Assembly (NCBI RefSeq): GCF_004339245.1
Contig: NZ_SMGG01000007.1
Coordinates: 1-64,000 of the forward strand
Direction of reading: 5' to 3'
DNA from: Seleniivibrio woodruffii
Lineage (GTDB): Bacteria; Chrysiogenota; Deferribacteres; Deferribacterales; Geovibrionaceae
DNA length: 64,000 nt
Shown here one piece after another: positions 18,328-28,013 of this stretch. Position numbers and translations under genes: made by a program. The notes beneath the pieces are model-generated. The model saw only the letters and a list, made by a program, of their open reading frames with translations, was not told where the DNA came from and did no database searches. Every line of letters starts with the position of its first letter. Position 1 is the first letter of the stretch.

Positions 18328-19645
18328 CTGAATCTTCCTCCAGAGCTTTTCCGTAAAGACTGTTCGGTCTTGCCTGAGTTATGTATACTTTGGCAAAATC
18401 GCCAATATTCAGTTCCTTTTCGCTTGAAAAGTTTACCACTTTATTTTGGCGGTTTCTACCGCTGAATTGATTTTCGTCCTTTTTACCACGACCTTCAACC
18501 ATGACCTCAACAACAGTCTTTTCATACTCCTTCGAGCGTCTGGTGATTATCTCTTTCTGTAGGTCGAGCACCTTTGCCAGTCTCATCTTTTTAGTCTGCT
18601 CGGGAACATCGTCCACAAGTTTCTCTGCACCCGTTCCGGGGCGCACAGAGTAGGCGAAGGCGAATATGGTGTCATATTCTATTTCACGCAGAGCATTAAG
18701 GGTGCATTCAAAATCCTCATCGGTCTCTCCGGGGAAACCCACGATGAAATCCGATGAAAGCGCAAGGTTCGGGATACGCTCCTTCGCCCGCATCACCATA
18801 TCCCTGTAATGTCCGTAGGTATATTTGCGGTTCATGGCCTTAAGTATTCTGTCGCTTCCGGCCTGAAGCGGGAGATGGAGGTATTCGCACACCTTTTCGT
18901 TGTTCTGCATTATGTCTATCAGCTCATCCGAAAAATCTTTCGGATGGGATGTCACGAACCGTACCCGCTTGATTGAATCCAGCCCGCTGACTTCATTTAT
19001 AAGCTCCGGAAAGGATATCTTCTCGTCCAGTCCCTTTCCGTATGAATTTACGTTTTGTCCCAGAAGTGTCACCTCACGGGCTCCGTTGTCCGCAAGATAC
19101 CTTACTTCGGTCAGAATTTCCTCCGGAGTTCTGCTCTTCTCACGACCTCTGACATAGGGAACTATGCAGTAGCTGCAGAAGTTGTCACAACCTTTCATTA
19201 TAGTTACGAATGATGAAACTGAAACGTTTCTGCGAAAACTGCCGATGGTGAGTTCGCCGTCGTTGACCTGTGTGTCGCAAAGCCTGCGGCCGTTCTCGAC
19301 ACATGCGATGACCTCTTCCAGTCTGTCCAGCCCGTCGGTTCCCACAACAAAATCGATGAATTTGCTGTTCTTCAGGATCTTCTCTCCGTCCTGCTGTGCT
19401 ACACAGCCGCAGAAACCGACCTTGACTTCCGGACGTTTTTTCTTGATCTGCTTAAACCTGCCGATGGCCGAATCGGCCTTGTGCTGGGGCTTTTCCCGGA
19501 CACTGCAGGTGTTCACCAGAAGGTAGTCCCCTTCTTCCATTGTTTCTGCGGGGACAAAACCCATTTTTTCTAATATCGAGGCTATCCGCTGCGAGTCGTA
19601 CTCGTTCATCTGACAGCCCATTGTGTGGATAAAATACTTACGCAA
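18314..19645 (-). CDS. miaB: tRNA-2-methylthio-N6-dimethylallyladenosine synthase
   Basis: MiaB methylthiolates i6A37 in tRNAs reading UNN codons. The 443-residue protein has the UPF0004 domain with its three cluster cysteines (MGCQMN, NTCSVRE, GFCGCVAQ), the radical SAM motif CDNFCSYC with IVPYVRGREKSR, and a C-terminal TRAM domain (about 370-440). The cysteine spacing and IVPYVRG favour MiaB over RimO and MtaB. It lies 44 bases after the heptosyltransferase gene. Confidence 0.95.
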   Translation of the reverse strand: MRKYFIHTMGCQMNEYDSQRIASILEKMGFVPAETMEEGDYLLVNTCSVREKPQHKADSAIGRFKQIKKKRPEVKVGFCGCVAQQDGEKILKNSKFIDFVVGTDGLDRLEEVIACVENGRRLCDTQVNDGELTIGSFRRNVSVSSFVTIMKGCDNFCSYCIVPYVRGREKSRTPEEILTEVRYLADNGAREVTLLGQNVNSYGKGLDEKISFPELINEVSGLDSIKRVRFVTSHPKDFSDELIDIMQNNEKVCEYLHLPLQAGSDRILKAMNRKYTYGHYRDMVMRAKERIPNLALSSDFIVGFPGETDEDFECTLNALREIEYDTIFAFAYSVRPGTGAEKLVDDVPEQTKKMRLAKVLDLQKEIITRRSKEYEKTVVEVMVEGRGKKDENQFSGRNRQNKVVNFSSEKELNIGDFAKVYITQARPNSLYGKALEEDSDVRG

Positions 19646-19689
19646 AAAAGGCTCCTTTGTATTCCTGAAACCTAAAATATAATGAATCG

Positions 19690-20757
19690 TCAGTATAATG
19701 GAATAGTTTTTTTCGCCACGGAAAGGACATCTGCCACTGACACCCTGTCCATGCTGTTTTTATCCGCATCTTTTTCAAATCCGTAACAGAGCATTTTGGC
19801 TATTTCCGGCGGCGCCACACACACCGTATTTGCACCCAGAGTGCCCCATCGGTTCGGATTAACGGAACCTGCCAGTTCAACGACCGGCGCTCCGCAGGCG
19901 GAAGCGAAATGTGATATCCCACAGTTCACGGATATGACCCCTAAGCAGGAAGAAAAGTTGGAGGCTAATTCCACAAGGGGTCGGTCCGCTATAATAAAAG
20001 CGTTAATACCTTTGTTGCGTAAAAAGGCTTCAAGATGGGGGGATTCTGCACTATATGAGGTAAAAGCAAGGTAAAGACCGCAGTTTTTTATTTCTTTTGC
20101 CAGTTTTGCCCAATTTTCGAAGGCCCACATGCGGCTTTTATATCTATGTCCCCCACAATACATATGCAGAATAACGGTTTTTTCCAATCCTGCTCTCTTT
20201 TCCGCCTCCAATTTCGGCAGGACTCCGGTCTGCTCGCAGTACCTTTCTGCGATATTATAATAGTTGTCAAGCTCATGAATTTTTTTATTGTGGTCTGAAA
20301 TTTCGTCATAACAGAAATGCCTGTGCTGTCCCTCAGTCCTGAAACCTATCCGCCAGCGGGAAGGAATGAGCAGGCTGATCAGTGCATCGAACCTCGGCCA
20401 TGCGCCGAAATCTATCAGAACATCAGAAGTCCTTAGCTTTCTTAGCCTTATGAGCTGAACCGGTCGCCTGTGGTCGGCAACCACAACCCTGCAAGGGGTC
20501 ATAAGCTCCGCCGCCTCCCTGTTTTCAGGGGAGCAGACTATGGTCATTTCTGCTTCGGGATATTTAAGGGATATCTGGCGGATTACGGCCGACAGGAGAA
20601 CCATGTCTCCCATGCCGCCTGTTTTGACAAAACAGAAGGATCTCGGATGGGAAGGTCTGCTGCGCCGCTTCCTTAAAAACGACAAAGCAGCCAGAACAAA
20701 AATACCGGCGGACCTGTCGAGAAATCTTGCAAGTCTGCCGGTACGTTTCTGAAACAT
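19690..20757 (-). CDS. glycosyltransferase family 9 (LPS heptosyltransferase-like)
   Basis: The 355-residue protein matches GT9 enzymes that transfer heptose from ADP-heptose to LPS inner core. It has FVKTGGMGDMVLLSAVIRQI near residue 47, typical of the acceptor side, and ISVNCGISHFASACGAPVVEL near residue 275, the donor-binding loop. A basic RKRRSRPSHPR stretch precedes the fold, suited to membrane association. It overlaps hldD by one base and follows hldE-hldD, which make its donor. Which core residue it modifies cannot be told. Confidence 0.9.
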   Translation of the reverse strand: MFQKRTGRLARFLDRSAGIFVLAALSFLRKRRSRPSHPRSFCFVKTGGMGDMVLLSAVIRQISLKYPEAEMTIVCSPENREAAELMTPCRVVVADHRRPVQLIRLRKLRTSDVLIDFGAWPRFDALISLLIPSRWRIGFRTEGQHRHFCYDEISDHNKKIHELDNYYNIAERYCEQTGVLPKLEAEKRAGLEKTVILHMYCGGHRYKSRMWAFENWAKLAKEIKNCGLYLAFTSYSAESPHLEAFLRNKGINAFIIADRPLVELASNFSSCLGVISVNCGISHFASACGAPVVELAGSVNPNRWGTLGANTVCVAPPEIAKMLCYGFEKDADKNSMDRVSVADVLSVAKKTIPLY

Positions 20758-21701
20758 TAAATTATATAGCCGTCCGTCTTTTCAAGGACATCAAGATAAG
20801 CGTTAACGCCGTCCTCAAGGCTTTTAAACTGAACGTCACAGCCTGTTTTTCGCAGGTTTGCGAGATCCGCCTGAGTATATTTCTGATATTTGCCTTTCAA
20901 TGCATCGGGGAAAGGAATCTCTTTGATAACGGCATCTGTGTAGCGTTTTGAGAACACATCGGCAATGTCGCCGAAGCTTCTGCATGAGCCTGTTCCGCAG
21001 TTGAAAATACCCGACACCTGCGGGTTGTTCAGCAGATACATGTTTACTGCGACAACGTCGTCAACGTGGATAAAGTCACGCAGGAACTCCCTGCTGCCCT
21101 CAAACACCTTTATCTCTTTTCCCTCTCTGTACTGGTTGAAGAAATGTCTTATAACAGAGGCCATTCTGCCCTTGTGGTTCTCCTGAGGACCGTACACGTT
21201 GAAATAGCGCAGTCCTGCCACCTGAATGGAGACATTTTCTGGGTAGCGTCTTATATAGTTGTCAAATATGAACTTGCTGAATGCGTAAACGTTCAGCGGA
21301 TATTCGTTCTCACGTTTTTCAGCGAAGCCGTTGTCGCCGTTTCCGTAGACAGAGGCCGAGGAAGCATAGATGAAGCGGACGTTATACTCAATGCACTTGT
21401 TAAACAGAGCGCATGAATACTCATAGTTGTTCTCCATCATATATTTGCCGTCTGTTTCCATTGTATCGGAGCATGCGCCCTGATGGAAAATAACGTCTAA
21501 CTGAGGGGCTATCTCGTCGAACATCTCCAGAAAGTCGCCCTTGTCCACATAGTCAAGAAACTCCAGTCTGTTCATGTTCAGGTGCTTTTCGCTCTTTTTC
21601 AGGTTGTCGCTGATTATTATGTCTTTATAGCCCGCAAGGTTAAGCCCTCTGACGAGGTTGCTTCCTATAAACCCTGCTCCGCCTGTTACGGCTATCATCA
21701 T
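20757..21701 (-). CDS. hldD: ADP-L-glycero-D-manno-heptose-6-epimerase
   Basis: HldD epimerises ADP-D-glycero-heptose at C6 to the form used for LPS core. The 314-residue short-chain dehydrogenase has the NAD(P) motif VTGGAGFIGSNLV (residues 5-17), the HQGACSDTMETDG loop, catalytic YxxxK as YAFSKF, and RYFNVYGPQE. Its start overlaps the hldE stop as ATGA. Length is normal. Confidence 0.95.
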   Translation of the reverse strand: MMIAVTGGAGFIGSNLVRGLNLAGYKDIIISDNLKKSEKHLNMNRLEFLDYVDKGDFLEMFDEIAPQLDVIFHQGACSDTMETDGKYMMENNYEYSCALFNKCIEYNVRFIYASSASVYGNGDNGFAEKRENEYPLNVYAFSKFIFDNYIRRYPENVSIQVAGLRYFNVYGPQENHKGRMASVIRHFFNQYREGKEIKVFEGSREFLRDFIHVDDVVAVNMYLLNNPQVSGIFNCGTGSCRSFGDIADVFSKRYTDAVIKEIPFPDALKGKYQKYTQADLANLRKTGCDVQFKSLEDGVNAYLDVLEKTDGYII

Positions 21702-23110
21702 TTTGAATCTCCTTTCATTGCATTAATTACTGAAGTGGTTGAATAACCCTGCACAAAATCTATCAGCACGGTCTTCTTCGCAAACTCTCTGCCCACAACC
21801 TCTTCAACCTTATAGTCAGCCCCTTTGACCAGAACATCAGGCGCAACCGCCTTTATCAGGTCATGGGGGGTGTCCTCGTCAAATATTGTGATGTACCCGA
21901 TGCTCTCCAGTGCCGCCAGAACCTCCGCCCTGTCGTTTTCACTGTTTATGGGTCTTGAAGGCCCTTTTATCCTGCGGATGGAATCGTCACTGTTAAGCCC
22001 CAGAACGAGGATATCACCCAGTTCCGCCGCTTTTTTCAGGTATGTGACATGCCCTTTATGCAGAATATCGAAACATCCGTTGGTAAACACTATTTTTTTG
22101 CCCGTAAGCCTTGCTTTTTCAAGCTCTGCCTGAAGTTTATCAAGGGGCATAAGCTTGGATTTGACATCGTGAACACCGTTCAGCTCCGAAAGCAGAACCG
22201 GAGCCGTGCCTATCTTACCTACAACTATTCCGGCGGCTCTGTTTGCCACCATGACAGCCTCTCTCAGCGAAAAGCCCTTTGCAAGCCCCAGAGCGAGGGA
22301 AGCAACTACGGTGTCACCAGCACCGGACACATCGAAAACCTCTCTGGCCTCGGTGGGGAAGTGCATATAGTCCTTGCCGTCAACAACGGTTATGCCCTTT
22401 TCGCTTCTGGTTACTACCAGATATTTAAGGCGAACCCTGTCTATTATCTCTCTGGCGGCAAGCACCACCGCCTCGTCCTCATTGGGGACGTGTCTGCCGA
22501 CGGCCTCCGCAAGTTCCTTCACGTTAGGGGTTACGGTTGTGGCTCCGGCATATTTTCTCCAGTCGCTCCCCTTGGGGTCGACTATAACAGGAATGCCCTG
22601 CTTCTCTGCGAGCCTTATTATCTCCTCGCAGACGTTAAGCGTGCAGAATCCTTTGCCGTAGTCTGAAATGACCACAGCTCCGCACTGTTTTATATGCTCC
22701 TTCGCTTTGGCGGCCACTTCCGAGGCCTGCGACTGCGTGAGGTTCAGTATCTCTTCAAAATCCAGCCTGACTATCTGCTGTTTCTCGCCGATAACCCTGA
22801 GTTTGGTTGTTGTCGGTGCTCCGGTGGAGACCATGTCATAACCGACGTTTATGTTGTCCATCATACCTTTAAGAATTTCAGCATCGGAATCCGCTCCCCA
22901 GATTCCCATAACCATCGCATCCGCACCAAGATGGGCTATGTTGTTTGCGACGTTTCCCGACCCGCCGAGGGTCTGGGTTGTTTTTCTTACGTTCACCACA
23001 GGAACAGGAGCCTCAGGAGAAATGCGTGAAACAGTGCCGAAATGGTATCTGTCCAGCATAAGGTCACCGGCAACCAGAATTCTGGCTCCCTTAAAATCAT
23101 ATAAAGACAT
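21698..23110 (-). CDS. hldE: bifunctional heptose-7-phosphate kinase / heptose-1-phosphate adenylyltransferase
   Basis: The 470-residue protein carries both steps bracketing GmhB in ADP-heptose synthesis. The N-terminal ribokinase-like domain (about 1-320) has DLMLDRYHFGTVSRISPEAP, GGSGNVANN and DVSGAGDTVVASLAL. The C-terminal cytidylyltransferase-like domain has FTNGCFDILHKGHVTYL and ends with QGYSTTSVI. It heads the LPS core run hldE-hldD-GT9. gmhA and gmhB are not nearby. Confidence 0.96.
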   Translation of the reverse strand: MSLYDFKGARILVAGDLMLDRYHFGTVSRISPEAPVPVVNVRKTTQTLGGSGNVANNIAHLGADAMVMGIWGADSDAEILKGMMDNINVGYDMVSTGAPTTTKLRVIGEKQQIVRLDFEEILNLTQSQASEVAAKAKEHIKQCGAVVISDYGKGFCTLNVCEEIIRLAEKQGIPVIVDPKGSDWRKYAGATTVTPNVKELAEAVGRHVPNEDEAVVLAAREIIDRVRLKYLVVTRSEKGITVVDGKDYMHFPTEAREVFDVSGAGDTVVASLALGLAKGFSLREAVMVANRAAGIVVGKIGTAPVLLSELNGVHDVKSKLMPLDKLQAELEKARLTGKKIVFTNGCFDILHKGHVTYLKKAAELGDILVLGLNSDDSIRRIKGPSRPINSENDRAEVLAALESIGYITIFDEDTPHDLIKAVAPDVLVKGADYKVEEVVGREFAKKTVLIDFVQGYSTTSVINAMKGDSK

Positions 23111-23118
23111 CTGTCACC

Positions 23119-23832
23119 CTATTTGAGCTTTTTCAGCTCTGAAATTTTATTCTGTGCGTCCGCATAATTCTCGTCAAAATCAGCAACGGCGGAGAACCAG
23201 TATATTCCGTCCTCGACCAACCCTTTGTTGCCGCCTGTGGACAGGACAGCATTGTATCTGTGCATGCCCATCTGATAGGCAATTTCGCTCCGTTTCCGCT
23301 GAATCTTCTCTGTCTGCGGGTCTATATTGCCCAGTGCCTCATATGCCCTTACAAGATCACCCGAACCGACATGTTTCATCGCCTCACGATATTTTATCTC
23401 CGGAGCACGATCGATTATCATCTGGGTATCCCTGTTTATGTTCTTGATAAGCTCTTTTGCCTCCGGCTTTGAAGGCGAAAGTCCGGGGATGGAATTTGCA
23501 ATGTCATACGCCCGCTTCATTTTTATCTTTGCGTCTTCAACGTTGCCCTCAAGCCCCACGCTGACCCCATCTTCATACAGCTTTTTCGCTTCACCCAGCA
23601 GGTCCTCACCCTCGACAATGCGCATCAGCTTCGGTCTCAGGGCTATGGCCTGCCTGTTCAGTCTGTTCAGATTCAAAGCCTCATCAACTTTTGTGTAGGC
23701 CTCTCTGTATTCCCCTCTGTCATAAAGCTGCTGAGCTTCACGGGAAAGGTCGTAGCTTCGTGTGTTCAGAGAAAAATAGAAACCGACTGCCAGGATGGCG
23801 AAAATGGAAACCACTACAAGAAATGCTTTCAT
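23119..23832 (-). CDS. membrane-anchored tetratricopeptide-like protein
   Basis: The 237-residue protein has an N-terminal membrane helix (VVVSIFAILAVGFYFSL, about 5-21) and then helical hairpins of tetratricopeptide type, for example AQQLYDRGEYREAYTKVDEAL. The bulk is probably periplasmic. It overlaps the stop of the next upstream gene by 4 bases and ends 8 bases before hldE, so the two tetratricopeptide-like proteins may be tied to envelope assembly. No catalytic motif is visible. Confidence 0.78.
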   Translation of the reverse strand: MKAFLVVVSIFAILAVGFYFSLNTRSYDLSREAQQLYDRGEYREAYTKVDEALNLNRLNRQAIALRPKLMRIVEGEDLLGEAKKLYEDGVSVGLEGNVEDAKIKMKRAYDIANSIPGLSPSKPEAKELIKNINRDTQMIIDRAPEIKYREAMKHVGSGDLVRAYEALGNIDPQTEKIQRKRSEIAYQMGMHRYNAVLSTGGNKGLVEDGIYWFSAVADFDENYADAQNKISELKKLK

Positions 23833-25040
23833 TTCAGAACCCCTGCCAGTTTGGCTTTAAGATATGAATCCTTTATCTTTGCCGCCGTGTCCGCCGCTTC
23901 CTTCTTTTTGCCCAGTCCGGCGTAGCCTATTGCGGCATAATATCTGTCCATGTCGTCTGTTTCGCCCCTGAACATGTTAACAAGGCTTTTGTATGACTTT
24001 TTCTGGAGCATTATGTCTGCTATATGGAATTTATTCTCGCAGTCGCTGAATTTGGATTCCTTCTCGCCTGTGTAGAGCGAATTTGCGAATATATATTCGC
24101 CATATCCGCACAGCCCCGGAAATATCTTAGCTCCCAGGGAATCCGCAAAGGCGGTCAGGCCTTTGGCATCCTTTTTTTCGGCGAAGCAGGCGCCTTTTAT
24201 CTTAACGAAATCAACACTGTAGTCGCTCATGCACTTGTTAACAAGGTTGCAGTCAAACTGTTTCCCCGTCTCGTTGTAAAGGTCTATGGCACGGCAGACA
24301 GCAGCGCCCGAAAGCTCATATTTTGCGTTGATGGCAGCAAACCTTTCCAGATAGCCAGCCTTGTCACCCTTAACCCAGAATCTGTCCAGCTCAAGAGCCG
24401 CAAGGTCGCCGTCCATGTAATCGGCCTTGACCTTATCAAATCTGGCATTGTCCTTCTGCTTATAGAAATAGATGCCGAAATATTTTTTTGATGCAGGCGA
24501 AAGGGACGCAAGTGGTGTTGCATCGAATATCTTCGCCACTGTCTCCGGTTTATCGGCAGATTTTGTGACCGCCTTCATCCGGATGTTCTCGGATTTTACC
24601 TTAGGCAGGACGGTCTTTATGAAAGCGTCGTCCACAGGGCATTTTGAGTTCAGATAGCTGTCGATGACAGCATCTTCCGGCTTGCCCGATGCAAACTCAA
24701 CAGCCTTGGCACAGTCGCCTGATGTCAGAAGAGCCATGTTGTCCGCCGCCATCTGGTTTCTGTCGAACCTGCCGTCCTCCACATCCACAATATCACGCAG
24801 ATACTTCTGAGCTTCGGCGGTCTTACCCTGTTTCATATATGTCTTATAAAGCAGATATTTTGCGTAATTCCGCTTCTGGGCGTCCTGTCCGTCCTTAAGA
24901 TATGCCTCAAGAGCGGGAGCTGAGATTGAATATATCCCGTCTGCAAACGTGTTCAGACCGAGAATATAGTCGTCGTCCCCTGCAAACGCAGGAACAGCAA
25001 AAAGGAGCAGAAACGCCAGAATCTTTCTTATTTCAGACAT
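23829..25040 (-). CDS. exported alpha-helical repeat protein
   Basis: The 403-residue product has a signal peptide (KILAFLLLFAVPAFAGDDD, cleavage likely after AFA) and helical repeats rich in Ala, Tyr and Lys, such as YAKYLLYKTYMKQGKTAEAQKYL. Six cysteines are spread through the mature part. It starts inside the 3' end of the dehydrogenase gene (13-base overlap) and overlaps the next gene by 4. It probably acts in the periplasm as a scaffold; no enzyme motif was found. Confidence 0.75.
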   Translation of the reverse strand: MSEIRKILAFLLLFAVPAFAGDDDYILGLNTFADGIYSISAPALEAYLKDGQDAQKRNYAKYLLYKTYMKQGKTAEAQKYLRDIVDVEDGRFDRNQMAADNMALLTSGDCAKAVEFASGKPEDAVIDSYLNSKCPVDDAFIKTVLPKVKSENIRMKAVTKSADKPETVAKIFDATPLASLSPASKKYFGIYFYKQKDNARFDKVKADYMDGDLAALELDRFWVKGDKAGYLERFAAINAKYELSGAAVCRAIDLYNETGKQFDCNLVNKCMSDYSVDFVKIKGACFAEKKDAKGLTAFADSLGAKIFPGLCGYGEYIFANSLYTGEKESKFSDCENKFHIADIMLQKKSYKSLVNMFRGETDDMDRYYAAIGYAGLGKKKEAADTAAKIKDSYLKAKLAGVLK

Positions 25041-27856
25041 TCAGCCATCACCTCAATGGGATGTTTAACCTCTTTCATGCTCATGTGCTCCATCTGCATT
25101 GTGCAGGTGGGGCAGTCGGTAACACCGACATCCGCATCGCTCATTTTCAGCTTGTCGGTCATGGGCGTGCCTATTTTTGTACTCAGGTCATAGTTGTCGG
25201 CCTTCATTCCCCAGCTTCCCGCCATTCCGCAGCAGTTGCTGGCGAGATCTTCCACAACAGCACCTTTAAGGCAGGAGAGCATTTTCACGGAGCTGTGATT
25301 ATCCGGCAGCGACCTCATGTGGCAGGATTTATGGTATGCAAGGTGGAGTTTCTTGTCGCTGAACTCCAGTTTGTCCATATTCATATTAACAAGTGTGCTG
25401 ATGTGTATCAGCTTGGACTTAACCTTTCTGGTAAACTCATCATCACTGAGGAATCCCCACTCCTTATAGAGCGAAAGCCCGCAGGATGTGCAGGTGGCAA
25501 CAACGTAGTCCACCTCATCCAGAAGAGCACCCCAGCTTTTTCTGTTGGCCTCCAGCTTCTCCTTTGCGCCGTCCGTAAGACCTTTTGAAAGGTGCGGAAT
25601 GCCGCAGCAGTGCTGTTCGGGAACGATTACCTCCATTCCCGCCGCCTCAAGAACCTTTATCATCGCCTCGCCTATCTGCGGGCGGACGTAGCTTGCGTAG
25701 CATCCGGCAAAATAAAGAACTTTTCTATCGCTCTTAAGTTTTGAGCGTTCTTTCAGCCTGTCGTAAAGCGAGTTTTTTGCCAGCGGCACAAACTCTCTTT
25801 CAGATGCGATGCCCGACACCACCTCCATGATGTTCCTGGCAAATTTATGTTTCATCACGGGTTCCAGAAGCCATGTCACCTTGCGGAGGTTTCTGCCCAT
25901 GTCTTCAAGTTTCGTTGGTATTCTGTCGGTGAGTGATACGCCGAATTTTGAAACGTAGTGAGAGCGTGCTTCGATGCTGAGCTTCGGAATATTAACCGCA
26001 GAGGGACATTCGATATGACAGCTTCCGCAGTTGACACAATGGCTTATGACCTCCTGCAACGCTTCTTCGTAAAGCGCTCTGTCGTCCACAGCGCCGCTTA
26101 AAAGCGCACGAAGTATGTTCGCCTTTGCTTTGGGAGCCGAATATTCGTCACGGGTAACCTTATAAACAGGGCACATTCTGGTGGCGGTTGTAACGGTTGT
26201 ACATTTCGAACAGCCGTGGCACTTCTCCGCCTCCTCTACAAACCCTTCGCTCCATTTAAGGTTCTTATTGGGGATATCCACGCTGGAATACTCTTTTCCG
26301 TAGCGCAGATTCTTCATCATCTGGTTATCGTCGTGCTGGGTCTTTATCTCAGGGTTCAGCAGTTTCCCGCTGTCCAGAATCTCTTTGGTCTGCATAAAGA
26401 TGTCGTAAAGGTTTCCGTACTGCATCTTTATATATTTGCTGCGCAGTCTTCCGTCGCCGTGTTCGCCGCTGACAGCTCCGCCAAGGCGGTTCACCAGCGT
26501 GAAAACCTCATCGGCAAGTATGCGCAGAAGCTCTATGTCGTTAGGGTCTTTCAGATTCAGCAGGGGTCTGGTGTGCAGAAGTCCCTTGGCGATGTGACCG
26601 TAAATCACGAACTTGGCCTCGTTGCGCTCAAGTATCTCGTACAGACCTTCAAAATATTCAACCAGCCTGTCGGTGGGTACGGCGGCATCCTCTATCAGCG
26701 CAAGGATCTTGCGCTCACCTTTGATTTTATAAAGGATCGGCACTGCGGCCTTGCGAACCGCCCAGAATTTCTCCTTCTCCTCTTCGGAGGCGGCGGTGTA
26801 CATCAGCGGAGAAAGATTCTGCTCCTCAAGAATGGCCTTTGCCTTTTCTGCCAGAGCCGTTGTCTCCTCTTCGCTGTATCCGTCGAACTCGAACATGCAT
26901 ACGTTGTCGTATCCGTCCGGAATGGCATCGTTAAGCTTTGCGTCGGATTCCTTCGCAAATTTAAGGAGGGATTTATCCATTATCTCTATTCCTGCAGGAT
27001 TCATGGGCAGGATGGCCTGAGTAGCCTTTGCTGAGTTGATTATATTGTCGAAATACGCAACCACGAGGCTGTCGTGGGTGGGCTTTTTGTGCAGACGGAA
27101 CTTCAGGCGGGTGGTTATCACCAGAGTGCCCTCTGAGCCGCCTATGAGCTTGCCGAGGTTCAGTTTTCCGCTGTCGACAAGGCTTCTGAGGTTATAGCCT
27201 GAAACATTATATCTGACAGGGGGATATCCCTGCTCTATCTGTTCTTTATTGTCAGAATACAGGTCGAACAGTTTTCTGAAAGGTTCATCCAGACTGTTGT
27301 AGTCAGTTGAGGCTATCTGGCTGAATGTGTAAACCTTGCCCTCTGATGTTACGAACTCCGCATCCTCTATATAATCGGACACGTTGCCGTATTTAACTGA
27401 ATGGGCACCGCTGGCGTTGGTTCCGTACATGCCGCCGAAGGTCGCATACTCACCGCTTGAGGGATCGGGCGGAAAGAAAAGCCCCTTGCCCTTAAGAGCA
27501 ACCTCAAGTTCGCCGAATCTGTAGCCCGGCTGACAGACGAAGGTTTTGCCCTGTTCGTCTATCTCTATCAGCTGGTTCATGTATTTGGCAAAATCAAGAA
27601 TGATTCCTCTGCCCACCGCCGAGCCGCAAAGCCCCGAACCTGCGCCTCTGGAATGGACAGAAAGACCGTATTTATTGGCAAATCTTACCGCTTCTACAAC
27701 GTCGGTGGTGTCCTGCGGATAGACAACGCAGGCGGGTTCAACTCTGAAAATTGAACCGTCTGTGGAGTGCAGATATCTGCGAACCGCATCTGTATATACA
27801 TCCCCACGGATATTCTCCGTGAGCTCATCGAATATGTTTTTAGTAAGCTGGGGCAT
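25028..27856 (-). CDS. fused FAD-linked oxidase / Fe-S dehydrogenase (D-2-hydroxyacid type)
   Basis: The 942-residue protein joins a GlcD/D-lactate-type flavoprotein half to a GlcF-like half. The first 470 residues have the FAD motif PQDTTDVVEAV and SRGAGSGLCGSAVG and the family's SGEHGDGRLRS. The second half has two ferredoxin-type motifs (CHGCSKC...CP and CVNCGSCHIECP) and CCG-domain cysteines (HCCGIP, CTSCG, SNCCGMAGSWG). It should oxidise a D-2-hydroxyacid such as D-lactate and pass electrons to quinone. The substrate cannot be fixed from sequence. Confidence 0.9.
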   Translation of the reverse strand: MPQLTKNIFDELTENIRGDVYTDAVRRYLHSTDGSIFRVEPACVVYPQDTTDVVEAVRFANKYGLSVHSRGAGSGLCGSAVGRGIILDFAKYMNQLIEIDEQGKTFVCQPGYRFGELEVALKGKGLFFPPDPSSGEYATFGGMYGTNASGAHSVKYGNVSDYIEDAEFVTSEGKVYTFSQIASTDYNSLDEPFRKLFDLYSDNKEQIEQGYPPVRYNVSGYNLRSLVDSGKLNLGKLIGGSEGTLVITTRLKFRLHKKPTHDSLVVAYFDNIINSAKATQAILPMNPAGIEIMDKSLLKFAKESDAKLNDAIPDGYDNVCMFEFDGYSEEETTALAEKAKAILEEQNLSPLMYTAASEEEKEKFWAVRKAAVPILYKIKGERKILALIEDAAVPTDRLVEYFEGLYEILERNEAKFVIYGHIAKGLLHTRPLLNLKDPNDIELLRILADEVFTLVNRLGGAVSGEHGDGRLRSKYIKMQYGNLYDIFMQTKEILDSGKLLNPEIKTQHDDNQMMKNLRYGKEYSSVDIPNKNLKWSEGFVEEAEKCHGCSKCTTVTTATRMCPVYKVTRDEYSAPKAKANILRALLSGAVDDRALYEEALQEVISHCVNCGSCHIECPSAVNIPKLSIEARSHYVSKFGVSLTDRIPTKLEDMGRNLRKVTWLLEPVMKHKFARNIMEVVSGIASEREFVPLAKNSLYDRLKERSKLKSDRKVLYFAGCYASYVRPQIGEAMIKVLEAAGMEVIVPEQHCCGIPHLSKGLTDGAKEKLEANRKSWGALLDEVDYVVATCTSCGLSLYKEWGFLSDDEFTRKVKSKLIHISTLVNMNMDKLEFSDKKLHLAYHKSCHMRSLPDNHSSVKMLSCLKGAVVEDLASNCCGMAGSWGMKADNYDLSTKIGTPMTDKLKMSDADVGVTDCPTCTMQMEHMSMKEVKHPIEVMAECLK

Positions 27857-28013
27857 TTTATCTCCTTCCCTTTTGCCTTTTGATTAGCATCGGGCGTTTT
27901 ATCTTACAGGGTTTTAGCTCCATTTTCAAATACTACATATAATATTTAGTTGATATTTTTACGCAAGTTTTTAACACTTGAAACAGAAAGGCGGATGCTA
28001 TATCCTCTGAACC